Below, in pieces: positions 53,816 to 60,803 of a stretch of 64,000 nucleotides of DNA (the first letter of the stretch is position 1; each line of letters begins with the position of its first letter). The notes beneath the pieces were generated by a model. That model ran no database searches, had not been told where the DNA came from, and worked only from the letters and a program-made list of their open reading frames with translations. The stretch covers positions 1,419,572-1,483,571 of the forward strand of contig CP130629.1 in the NCBI GenBank assembly GCA_030644725.1, read 5' to 3'. The translations under genes and the position numbers were made by a program. Source of the DNA: Candidatus Electrothrix communis (GTDB lineage Bacteria > Desulfobacterota > Desulfobulbia > Desulfobulbales > Desulfobulbaceae).

Positions 53816-54959
53816 CTAGTCCACCTGAACGAATGCGCCTTTTTTTACAACATACATGGAAAAACCGACCCCGATGGCGTCTCCGTGTTTATCAAACATA
53901 ATCTCGCCAAAGGGCGTGGCCGTGGCCTGGGTACGGAGGGTCTTAGCAATCTTTTCCGTCTCTGTGGAGCCTGCCACTCGGATCGAATTGGTCAGCGCCA
54001 GGATCGCTGCAACAGCGTTATCAAAAAACGCTCCTGGCTCTGCACCATATTTTTTCATATACGCCTCACGGTATTGGCGGGTGATGGGATTGGCAGAGAC
54101 ATCAGCCGGGCCGCTGGCATAGACACCTTCGGCATGTTTTCCGCCCACCTTGACAAAGGTGTCATCCTTGACCCCGTCATCGGAAATAAACAGCGTTTTC
54201 ATCCGCTTCTTGCGCATCTGGGTCACAATCTTTGATGCTTCCGGATGATAACCGCCAAAGATAACCGCATCCGCACGGGTTCGTTTGATCTTCTGAACCA
54301 CAGCGGAATAATCAACAGCACCAGGGGTTATGCCCTCGAAAAGAACGATGCTTGCCAGGGCACCATGCTCAATGATTTTTCTCGCATCCTCTGCAAGCCC
54401 TTTGCCGTAATCCCCTTTATCATGAATAATGGCGATCTTCTGGGCCTGCAACTGCCTCACTGTGAAATTAACAATAGAAGCGGCCTGGGCGTCATTGGGA
54501 GCAATGGTTCTATAGAATGTGGGATAGCTGCCGCTCTTGGTCAGGTCGCTGTCCGTGGCTGAGGGAGAAATAACAATGATATTGGCTTCATTATAAATAG
54601 GCAGGGCCGCCTTGGTAGCGCTGGAGCAGATATGGCCGATGACGGCCTTGGCACCGGCAGAAACCAATTTCGTGGCCGTATTGGTGGCGATCTCCGGTTT
54701 ACAGGCATCGTCCTCAATGAGGAGCTCCACCGGGGCTCCGTTGATTCCTCCCTGGGCATTGATATGTTCCACAACAAGCTCTGCGGCCCGAGCTGTGGGC
54801 AGACCGTATGAGGCCAGGTCGCCACTATGGGCACCTGCCACCCCTATTTTTACCGGCTCAGCAGCCTGGGCAGTACTGGCAAAATTACTGACAAAGACCA
54901 CGCCGAGTGCTTACGGCCAAAACTGAAAGCATGGAACAGAGTTTTCCTGAAATGTTCAT
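53816..54959 (-). pseudogene. Branched-chain amino-acid-type substrate-binding protein with frameshift in the signal peptide
   Basis: The mature part (from AEPVKIGVAGAHSGDLASYG to the end, about 345 residues) is a complete type I periplasmic binding protein of the LivJ/LivK (HAAT) family. The natural start is ATG 54959, preceded by GAGGAAAA, giving MNISGKLCSMLSVLAVST. That frame then ends within seven codons (RRGLCQ-stop), while the frame that continues is LGVVFVSNFASTAQAAEPVK. Loss of two bases, or gain of one, near 54905-54912 would explain it. Either export is abolished, a weak GTG at 54901 is used, or the base call is wrong. It follows nadE by 9 bases. No permease or ATPase genes of an ABC transporter are adjacent. 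Confidence 0.75.
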
Positions 54960-55120
54960 TGCATTTTCCTCATGAGTACTGTTTGTTACTGTTTATTTCT
55001 CTGTGCAGAAAGTTGCTCTCCACGCGAGGTATTTCCTTGCGTTGCAATCCTGCTTGCAACCTGCTATCTTTTTTAATCCATTATAAGAAAAAAGCATCCT
55101 AAAATTGTATTTTTTCCTTT

Positions 55121-55194
55121 GTCCCGAAGGGGCTGTATTTAATCAGCTCTATACCCAGGGTGTTACCTTTGGCTGATACATACCCCGTTGGGGT
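55121..55194. repeat. CCCAGGGTGTTACC-type palindromic repeat upstream of the Roco gene
   Basis: CCC-GAA-GGGGCTGTATTT, CCCAGGGTGTTACC and TACCCCGTTGGGGTA stand in the same order as in the five longer copies at 57.4-60.7 kb, but more diverged. It occupies part of the 286-base gap between the binding-protein gene and the Roco gene; the rest shows nothing. Confidence 0.65.
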
Positions 55195-55245
55195 AAAGTC
55201 TTCCGTCATGCATTACTCTCGTCAACAAGAACAGCAAGGCTGACC

Positions 55246-57363
55246 ATGCAGAAACCACCAATCATCGAACAGATCGAAAAAATCTGGGGTGAAAATTTCA
55301 TCCTGCATCCGGCCACGGCTCACCCTACCCTGCTGGACGGGGTTATGGCCTTTAAGGAAGATCAGCCCAAGTATGCCCTTGACGAACAGGGGCGACTTAT
55401 CGGCTTGAATCTGGCAGCCACCGGGTTGGATGATAAAGGATGGCAGGAGATTGTGACCCTGCTGATGGAACACGAGGTGCGGTTGCAGTCTCTTAATCTC
55501 TGCGAGAATCAGCTGAAAAAATTTGTTCCACCGCCCGGTATTGCTGAGCTGATCGCTCTTGAGCTTGAAGATAATCCGCTGGAATACCCTTCCCCAGAAA
55601 CCCTCAAGCAGGGGAAGGAAGCCGTCCTTCGTTTTTTACAGGCTGCCGAAGTTCAGGGTCTACGGGATGCCTTTGAAGTCAAGATGCTCATTGTTGGCGA
55701 AGGTGAGACCGGCAAAACCACGCTCTGGAATCTCTTGCAGAACCCAAAACATCCGGTTCCTGACGACCGACAGCAATCCACAGTGGGCATTCAGATCAAG
55801 GAAGGATGGGAATTTCAGCATCTTGATCGTCCAGATGACACATTTTACGTTAACCTCTGGGATTTCGGAGGCCAGGAAATCCAGTACATGACCCACCAAT
55901 TCTTCCTCACCAGACGTTCCTTTTACGTGCTGCTGGCCGATGCCCGGCGCGAGGCGGCTAATTTTCCCTACTGGCTGGACATCATCAACCTGCTGGGCCG
56001 CGATTCGGAAAAAAAAGAACAACTTCCTGTTCTGGTGGTGCTCAACGAAAAAGGCAATAAAAACCCGGCCCCGCCCTATGACTCTACAACTGTTACCGAG
56101 CAATATCCTCATTTGGACATCAGCAAGAGGGAGGTTGATTTTGCTCAACAGGACGGACGATTGGAGGCACTGACCGAAGCGATCAAAGAAATACTCTGCC
56201 ACCAAATCGCCCACCTGCCCATTCAAATCCCCCGCCTCTGGGACGAGGTCCGCGCAGAAATCAAGGCCTTGCAAAAGGAAAAGAACCATATCTGCCATGA
56301 AGACTTTGTCCAGATCTGCACCCAACACGGTCTGAAGGAACGGGACCAACAAGACGACCTCAGCCAGCTCTTTCACGATCTGGGCCTGATCCTCCATTTT
56401 CGTGAACCCACCCTGGAAGACTTTATTGTCCTTAACCCGGAGTGGGCTGTTAATGCGGTCTATACCATCCTGGAGAATGACGACGTTAAGGACATCAACC
56501 AAGGCCGGTTTAATAAGTTGCTGCTCAAGGATATCTGGACAGAAAAAAGCTTCTCGGTTGCCGAGCAGGACAAACTGCTCAACCTGATGCTCAAAGACGG
56601 GCTGGAGGTTTGCTTCCGATCCACTGAAAACAACGAGGAAATCTTCATTGCGCCTCAGCTTCTACCGGAAGAACCGCCTGAAGGCATCTGCTGGACCGGC
56701 AGCTCGACCACCCTGCGCTATGTTTATCATTATCCGTTCATGCCCAAGGGGATTATCGGACGGCTGATCGTTCGTCTGCATGAGGATATCGAGCAATGCG
56801 ATGTGGAGGCTTGCGCTTGCGGCGATTGGAAAAAAATTGTCTGGAAAAACGGGGTATATCTGCGCAAAGACGGTTGCCGGGCACGGGTTCGTTACATGAA
56901 GGATCGGGACCAGGGCCGAGAGATCATCAAGATTGAGGTGCAGGGGAAAGAGGCTGATGAACGAAAGCATGTCCTGCGGGAAATTCGACAGGAGCTGGAT
57001 TTTATCCATCGGCATTCCTTTCCTTCCTTGCGGTTCTTTGAAAAAATTCCTTGTAATTGTGAGGAGTGTAAGGGATCGACTACTCCGAATGAGCATGATA
57101 ACGAGAAACTGGACAGGATGAAGGGCAAGGGGATCGACGAGGTGCAATGCGATGTGAGCGGCAAGATGATTTCTATTCGGCAGCTTCAGGACGGTGTTTT
57201 TGGACAGCACCTCGAATCTGTTCCCCCTCCCGATCCCCCAGTGCCTGCCCCCTCTCTCGATTCTGACGAAAAACCCTGGTGGATTCGCTGGTGGATATGG
57301 ATTGCGGCGGCAGTGGGCTTCATAGGTTCTCTTGCCTCTATTATCAGTTACTATGACAAATGA
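55246..57363 (+). CDS. Roco-type GTPase (short LRR - Roc - COR) with C-terminal membrane anchor
   Basis: The start ATG 55246 has AAGG 7 bases upstream. The 705-residue protein has vestigial leucine-rich repeats (about 60-115; VRLQSLNLCENQLKKF, IALELEDNPLEYP). Next is a Roc GTPase domain with G1 GEGETGKTTLWN, G3 WDFGGQE and an unusual G4 NEKG in place of NKxD. A COR-like dimerisation region follows (about 330-570; LFHDLGLILHFREP, FIVLNPEWAVNAVYTIL). A Cys-containing segment (KIPCNCEECKG), a Pro-rich stretch and one membrane helix (WIWIAAAVGFIGSLASIISYY) end it. Roco proteins act as dimeric GTP switches; bacterial ones often occur in signalling or conflict systems with variable receptors. The FGE-fold proteins immediately downstream are candidate partners; that link is inference. 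Confidence 0.85.
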   Translation: MQKPPIIEQIEKIWGENFILHPATAHPTLLDGVMAFKEDQPKYALDEQGRLIGLNLAATGLDDKGWQEIVTLLMEHEVRLQSLNLCENQLKKFVPPPGIAELIALELEDNPLEYPSPETLKQGKEAVLRFLQAAEVQGLRDAFEVKMLIVGEGETGKTTLWNLLQNPKHPVPDDRQQSTVGIQIKEGWEFQHLDRPDDTFYVNLWDFGGQEIQYMTHQFFLTRRSFYVLLADARREAANFPYWLDIINLLGRDSEKKEQLPVLVVLNEKGNKNPAPPYDSTTVTEQYPHLDISKREVDFAQQDGRLEALTEAIKEILCHQIAHLPIQIPRLWDEVRAEIKALQKEKNHICHEDFVQICTQHGLKERDQQDDLSQLFHDLGLILHFREPTLEDFIVLNPEWAVNAVYTILENDDVKDINQGRFNKLLLKDIWTEKSFSVAEQDKLLNLMLKDGLEVCFRSTENNEEIFIAPQLLPEEPPEGICWTGSSTTLRYVYHYPFMPKGIIGRLIVRLHEDIEQCDVEACACGDWKKIVWKNGVYLRKDGCRARVRYMKDRDQGREIIKIEVQGKEADERKHVLREIRQELDFIHRHSFPSLRFFEKIPCNCEECKGSTTPNEHDNEKLDRMKGKGIDEVQCDVSGKMISIRQLQDGVFGQHLESVPPPDPPVPAPSLDSDEKPWWIRWWIWIAAAVGFIGSLASIISYYDK

Positions 57364-57378
57364 TGCGGGCCTCCCTTT

Positions 57379-57493
57379 GCCCCAAAGGGGCTATATCTAG
57401 CCAGCCCAGGGTAACACCCTGGGTAAACGGAGCACGCCAAGCCCAGTACCCAGGGTGTTACCCTGGGCTCTTAAATATTGCCCCGTTGGGGCA
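57379..57493. repeat. CCCAGGG(TAACA/TGTTA)CCCTGGG palindromic repeat, copy 1
   Basis: Order: CCCCAAAGGGGCTATATCTA, CCCAGGGTAACACCCTGGG, a spacer, CCCAGGGTGTTACCCTGGGC, TCTTAAATATTGCCCCGTTGGGGC. The same 115-base arrangement precedes or follows both transposases and both FGE-fold genes. It ends 23 bases before the first transposase and contains the TTG that artificially extends that ORF. Confidence 0.85.
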
Positions 57494-57516
57494 TAAACAC
57501 CTCTGAAATTAGCACC

Positions 57517-57972
57517 ATGCCGCAATCCCTGGCCAAAATATTTCTCCACCTCATCTTTTCGACCAAGGACAGGATCCCCTTACTGGCTGACAAGAAAGTA
57601 CGTGAGGAAACCCATGCCTATCTTTTCGCGGCCTGCCGAGAACTCGGTGTCCCTCCGGTGATCGTCGGAGGTGTTGCGGATCATGTCCACCTTGCCTGCT
57701 CCATGTCCCGCACCCTGACCGTGGCTGATCTTGTCCGGGACATCAAACGCACTTCTTCAAGTTGGTTGAAACAACAGAGTGAAGGCACGGTTAATTTCCA
57801 TTGGCAGAGCGGATACGGCGTTTTTTCGGTGAGCCCATCCCATGTTGATGCATTGAAGGAATATATCCTTGGTCAGGAAGAACACCATCAACAGGTCTCT
57901 TTTAAAGATGAATTCCGGCAGATTGCCCAAAAATACGGTGTGGAGTACGATGAGCGTTATATGTGGGATTGA
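57517..57972 (+). CDS. IS200-like/RAYT single-strand transposase, copy 1
   Basis: ATG 57517 is used; the longer frame from TTG 57478 begins inside the palindromic repeat. The 151-residue product is a Y1 transposase: HLIFSTKDRIPLL, HUH motif in VADHVHLACSM, IKRTSSSWLKQQ, and FHWQSGYGVFSVS followed by HVDALKEYILGQEEHH, near the catalytic tyrosine. Length and motifs fit the IS200/IS605 and RAYT group. Flanking CCCAGGG...CCCTGGG palindromes on both sides (57379-57493 and 57974-58086) are likely substrates. A near-identical copy is at 59132. Confidence 0.9.
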   Translation: MPQSLAKIFLHLIFSTKDRIPLLADKKVREETHAYLFAACRELGVPPVIVGGVADHVHLACSMSRTLTVADLVRDIKRTSSSWLKQQSEGTVNFHWQSGYGVFSVSPSHVDALKEYILGQEEHHQQVSFKDEFRQIAQKYGVEYDERYMWD

Positions 57973-57973
57973 T

Positions 57974-58086
57974 GCCCTGAAGGGGCTATATTTAGCCAGC
58001 TTGGGGTAACACCCCAAGAAAGAGATACACCAACCCCGGTGCCCAGGGTGTTACCCTGGGCTCTTAAATATTGCCCCGTTGGGGCA
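57974..58086. repeat. Palindromic repeat, copy 2
   Basis: GCCCTGAAGGGGCTATATTT, TTGGGGTAACACCCCAA, GCCCAGGGTGTTACCCTGGG and ATTGCCCCGTTGGGGCA, in the same order as copy 1. The central palindrome has compensated changes (TTGGGG/CCCCAA for CCCAGGG/CCCTGGG), which indicates that the stem, not the sequence, is kept. Confidence 0.85.
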
Positions 58087-58130
58087 TGGAGATTCCGCCA
58101 AATTTTCCTTTTGTAAAAAATAGATAGCCT

Positions 58131-58865
58131 ATGCCAAAAGAAAACCTCACCATCCAGCTCCCCGATGGCCCAACCATCGAACTTATCTACGTCCAAGGCG
58201 GCACCTTTACGATGGGCAGCGATGATTCGGAAGCCCTTGACCGGGAAAAACCAGCCCATCAAGTAAAACTGTCTGATTTTTACATCGCCAAATATCCTGT
58301 GACACAGGAGCAATGGCAGGCAGTTACAGGAGAAAACCCTTCTGGATTCCAGGGAGAACAACAACCGGTAGAAAAGGTCTCCTGGCATGATACACAAGAG
58401 TTCCTCGAAAAGCTGAATCAAATTACCGGAAAAGGGTTTCGCCTACCCACAGAGGCAGAGTGGGAATTCGCAGCCCGTGGTGGCATCTACAGCCAAGGGT
58501 ACAAGTATGCAGGCAGTGATCGGCTGAAGCAGGTGGGTTGGTATGACGACAATAGCGACGATCAAACCCATGAGGTTGGGCTGCTGCTGGCTAATGAACT
58601 GGGCCTGCATGATATGAGCGGCAACGTCTGGGAATGGTGCCGAGATTGGTTTTCTGATAAATACTACGAAGAATGCCACAAACGTGGTGTTATGGAAAAC
58701 CCGCAAGGGCCTGATAAGGGTACGGACCGTGTTCTCCGTGGCGGCAGCTGGATCTTCCATCCGGTGGTCTGCCGCTCTGTCGATCGGTATCGCACCGGTC
58801 CCGAGATTCGCCGCGGCTTTGTCGGGTTTCGCTTGGTTCTTCCCTTCCAGGCAGTTGGAAGCTAA
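58131..58865 (+). CDS. FGE-sulfatase/C-type-lectin-fold protein with hypervariable C-terminal block (putative DGR target), copy 1
   Basis: The 244-residue protein has the formylglycine-generating-enzyme (SUMF1) fold. Motifs are VQGGTFTMGSDD, KPAHQVKLSDFYIAKYPVTQ, PVEKVSWHDTQEFLEKLN, GFRLPTEAEWEFAARGG, LHDMSGNVWEWCRDWF, VLRGGSW and VGFRLVLP. No signal peptide is seen. The first of the two catalytic cysteines of true FGE is absent (Trp in RGGSW), so it is probably a binding protein, not an enzyme. The 3' half is almost identical in DNA to the gene at 59780, except for the 75-base block 58749-58823. This fold with a variable block just before GFRLV is the classical target of diversity-generating retroelements. 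No ribosome site is obvious. It follows a transposase and repeat, and a terminator-like hairpin follows it. Confidence 0.85.
   Translation: MPKENLTIQLPDGPTIELIYVQGGTFTMGSDDSEALDREKPAHQVKLSDFYIAKYPVTQEQWQAVTGENPSGFQGEQQPVEKVSWHDTQEFLEKLNQITGKGFRLPTEAEWEFAARGGIYSQGYKYAGSDRLKQVGWYDDNSDDQTHEVGLLLANELGLHDMSGNVWEWCRDWFSDKYYEECHKRGVMENPQGPDKGTDRVLRGGSWIFHPVVCRSVDRYRTGPEIRRGFVGFRLVLPFQAVGS
58749..58823 (+). other. Hypervariable block (putative DGR variable region), gene copy 1
   Basis: These 25 codons lie between RGGS and GFRLV. Compared with 60428-60502, 13 residues differ, while the flanks are nearly identical. Varied codons here include ATC, CAT, GTC, GAT, TAT, CGC, ACC, GGT, CGC, GGC, TTT and GTC, all ending in C or T. 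Bases differ mostly at codon positions 1 and 2. Constant anchors are P-V, C-R-S-V, R and P-E-I-R. This is what adenine mutagenesis of AAY codons in a template repeat would produce. Confidence 0.65.
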
Positions 58866-58963
58866 TCCTGCTTTTCCCGTGAGCAAAAAAAAGAAAAAAG
58901 CGGAGCAGCCAGCTGCAAGGGAGTGAGGGACGAACGGACGGCTGCGGCTGTGCAGTTAAGGAG

Positions 58964-58990
58964 TTCGGGGCGTAGCCCCGGCGATTTTTT
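58964..58990 (+). terminator. Rho-independent-type terminator after FGE-fold gene 1
   Basis: CGGGGC-GTA-GCCCCG followed by GCGA and TTTTTT, about 100 bases after the stop codon. An equivalent with a GAA loop follows gene copy 2. In DGR targets a hairpin downstream of the variable region often assists retrohoming, so a double role is possible. Confidence 0.6.
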
Positions 58991-58993
58991 CAT

Positions 58994-59108
58994 GCCCCAA
59001 GGGGGCTATATCTAACCAGCTCAGGGTAACACCCTGAGTGAAAGGAATACACCACCTCCGGTGCCTAGGGTGTTACCCCAGGCTCTTAAATATTGCCCCG
59101 TTGGGGCA
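58994..59108. repeat. Palindromic repeat, copy 3
   Basis: GCCCCAAGGGGGCTATATCT, CTCAGGGTAACACCCTGAG, CCTAGGGTGTTACCCCAGGC and ATTGCCCCGTTGGGGCA. It has the same layout as copies 1, 2 and 4 and stands directly before the second transposase. Confidence 0.85.
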
Positions 59109-59131
59109 TAAACACCTCGGAGACTATCATC

Positions 59132-59587
59132 ATGCCGCAATCCCTGGCCAAAATATTTCTCCACCTCATCTTTTCGACCAAAGACAGGATCCCCTTGCTG
59201 GCTAACAAGAAGGTGCGCGAGGAAACCCATGCCTATCTTTTCGCGGCCTGCCGAGAACTCGGTGTCTCTCCGGTGATGGTCGGAGGTGTTGCGGATCATG
59301 TCCACCTTGCCTGCTCCATGTCCCGCACCCTGACCGTGGCTGATCTTGTCCGGGATATCAAACGTACTTCTTCAAGTTGGCTGAAACAACAGAGTGAAGG
59401 CACGGTTAATTTCCATTGGCAGAGCGGATACGGCGTTTTTTCGGTGAGCCCATCCCATGTTGATGCATTGAAGGAATATATCCTTGGTCAGGAAGAACAC
59501 CATCAACAGGTCTCTTTTAAAGATGAATTCCGGCAGATTGCCCAAAAATACGGTATAGAGTACGATGAACGGTATGTTTGGGATTGA
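59132..59587 (+). CDS. IS200-like/RAYT single-strand transposase, copy 2
   Basis: This 151-residue protein differs from the 57517 product at only a handful of positions (for example LANKK for LADKK, SPVMVGG for PPVIVGG, ERYVWD for ERYMWD). All catalytic motifs are kept (DHVHLACSM; GYGVFSVS...YILGQEEHH). The ORF could be extended to TTG 59093 inside the repeat, but ATG 59132 is the natural start. Near-identity shows recent duplication of the whole repeat-transposase-FGE module. Confidence 0.9.
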   Translation: MPQSLAKIFLHLIFSTKDRIPLLANKKVREETHAYLFAACRELGVSPVMVGGVADHVHLACSMSRTLTVADLVRDIKRTSSSWLKQQSEGTVNFHWQSGYGVFSVSPSHVDALKEYILGQEEHHQQVSFKDEFRQIAQKYGIEYDERYVWD

Positions 59588-59621
59588 TGCGCTTGCTCGG
59601 AGAAACCCTTCCAGGGTTTAT

Positions 59622-59737
59622 GCCCCAAAGGGGCTATATATAGTCAGCTCAGGGTAACACCGTGAGTATAGAAGCACACCAACCCCGGTGCCCAGGGTGT
59701 TACCCTGGGCTCTTAAAATATTGCCCCGTTGGGGCAT
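59622..59737. repeat. Palindromic repeat, copy 4
   Basis: GCCCCAAAGGGGCTATATAT, CTCAGGGTAACACCGTGAG, GCCCAGGGTGTTACCCTGGG and ATTGCCCCGTTGGGGCA, between the second transposase and the second FGE-fold gene. A small CCCTTCCAGGG hairpin precedes it. Confidence 0.85.
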
Positions 59738-59779
59738 GGAGATGCCGCCAAATTTTCCATTTGACTGAAATCGCAAACA

Positions 59780-60544
59780 ATGCAGAAAAACAACGAGACA
59801 ATTACCCCGCCCCTGCCTGATCTTGATCTCTGTCCGGTGAAAGGCGGAGAGTTTATCATGGGTGATGATAACAGTGAATATGATGACGAGAAGCCCGCTC
59901 ATTCTGTCCATGTTGCCGGTTTTTATATGGGTAAATTTCAGGTCACCCAACGATTATGGGAGAGCGTGACCGGGGATAACCCATCGGACTTCAAAGGCGA
60001 ACGCCGTCCGGTGGAAACAGTTTCCTGGGAAGACGCACAGACCTTTCTCGACAAACTGAACGCCCGTGCAGAGGTACAGGATTTCATCCGTCAGCTTGAT
60101 CCGCCCGGCACAAAATTCCGGCTGCCCACGGAAGCGGAATGGGAATTCGCAGCCCGTGGTGGCATCTACAGCCAAGGCTATACATACGCGGGCAGCGACC
60201 GGCTGAAGCAGGTGGGTTGGCATGACAAAAATAGCGACGATCAAACCCATGAGGTTGGGCTGCTGCTGGCTAATGAACTGGGCCTGCATGATATGAGCGG
60301 CAATGTCTGGGAATGGTGCCAAGATTGGTTTTCTGATAAATACTACGAAGAATGCCACAAACGCGGCACCGTGGAAAATCCACAAGGCCCTGATAAGGGT
60401 GCGCTCCGTGTTCTCCGTGGCGGCAGCTCTTTCTTTAGCCCGGTGAGCTGCCGCTCTGTCCGTCGGGCTAACCTCGAGCCAGAGATCCGTTCCCGTGGTC
60501 TCGGGTTTCGCTTGGTTCTTCCCTTCCAGGCAGCTGGAAGCTGA
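59780..60544 (+). CDS. FGE-sulfatase/C-type-lectin-fold protein with hypervariable C-terminal block (putative DGR target), copy 2
   Basis: The 254-residue protein is homologous to the 58131 product. Its N-terminal half is diverged and slightly longer (CPVKGGEFIMGDDNSEYDDE, FYMGKFQVTQRLWESVTG, then an insert VQDFIRQLDPPGTK). From FRLPTEAEWEFAARGG to the stop the two genes are nearly identical, apart from the block 60428-60502. The FGE catalytic Cys pair is incomplete (RGGSS; one Cys in SCRSV), so a binding role is likely. There is no signal peptide and no strong ribosome site. The contrast of an old, diverged N-terminal half, a homogenised 3' half and a scrambled 75-base block is best explained by gene conversion plus targeted diversification. 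Confidence 0.85.
   Translation: MQKNNETITPPLPDLDLCPVKGGEFIMGDDNSEYDDEKPAHSVHVAGFYMGKFQVTQRLWESVTGDNPSDFKGERRPVETVSWEDAQTFLDKLNARAEVQDFIRQLDPPGTKFRLPTEAEWEFAARGGIYSQGYTYAGSDRLKQVGWHDKNSDDQTHEVGLLLANELGLHDMSGNVWEWCQDWFSDKYYEECHKRGTVENPQGPDKGALRVLRGGSSFFSPVSCRSVRRANLEPEIRSRGLGFRLVLPFQAAGS
60428..60502 (+). other. Hypervariable block (putative DGR variable region), gene copy 2
   Basis: These 25 codons correspond to 58749-58823. Codons here include TCT, TTC, AGC, AGC, CGT, GCT, AAC, CTC, GAG, TCC, CGT, GGT and CTC at the positions that differ. An unmutated AAC is present at the position where copy 1 has CGC. All but GAG end in C or T. The constant anchors (PV, CRSV, R, PEIR, GFRLV) are shared with copy 1. 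Confidence 0.65.
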
Positions 60545-60640
60545 TCCAGCTTTTCCCGTGAGCAAAAAGAGAAAAAACGGAGCAGCCAGCTGCAAGGTAG
60601 TGAGGGACGAACGGACGGCTGCGGCTGTGCAGTTAAGGTG

Positions 60641-60667
60641 TTCGGGGCGAAGCCCCGGCGATTTTTT
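60641..60667 (+). terminator. Rho-independent-type terminator after FGE-fold gene 2
   Basis: CGGGGC-GAA-GCCCCG, then GCGATTTTTT, at the same distance after the stop as in copy 1. The loop differs by one base from copy 1. Confidence 0.6.
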
Positions 60668-60670
60668 CAT

Positions 60671-60717
60671 GCCCCAACGGGGCTATACTTCGTCAGCTCA
60701 GGGTAACACCCTGAGTA
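60671..60717. repeat. Palindromic repeat, copy 5 (partial)
   Basis: GCCCCAACGGGGCTATACTT and CTCAGGGTAACACCCTGAG are present; the second half of the arrangement (TGTTACCC plus ATTGCCCC) is missing. It marks the right end of the duplicated region. Confidence 0.75.
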
Positions 60718-60742
60718 CATGAAGCAGAGCTTCAAACAACAG

Positions 60743-60768
60743 GGTTCCCAAGCAGGAGCTTGGGAACC
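60743..60768. repeat. Strong hairpin GGTTCCCAAGC-AGGA-GCTTGGGAACC
   Basis: An 11-base perfect stem with a 4-base loop, followed by AGAAAAAA, 36 bases before the selD-like start. It may end transcription from the left (on the plus strand there is no U-tract) or be another REP-like element. Confidence 0.55.
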
Positions 60769-60803
60769 AGAAAAAATTCATGGCATCTCATAGAGGAAGC
60801 AGT

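Noticed and set aside
58131-60544. True formylglycine-generating enzymes acting on sulfatases
   Set aside because: The first catalytic Cys of the FGE pair is Trp or Ser, the block around it is hypervariable, and no sulfatase is nearby.
55246-60717. DGR reverse transcriptase or template repeat near the variable FGE-fold genes
   Set aside because: I looked for an RT-like protein (a (Y/F)xDD-type motif in a frame of about 300-400 residues) and for a third copy of the CRSV..R....PEIR DNA block; neither is visible in the window.
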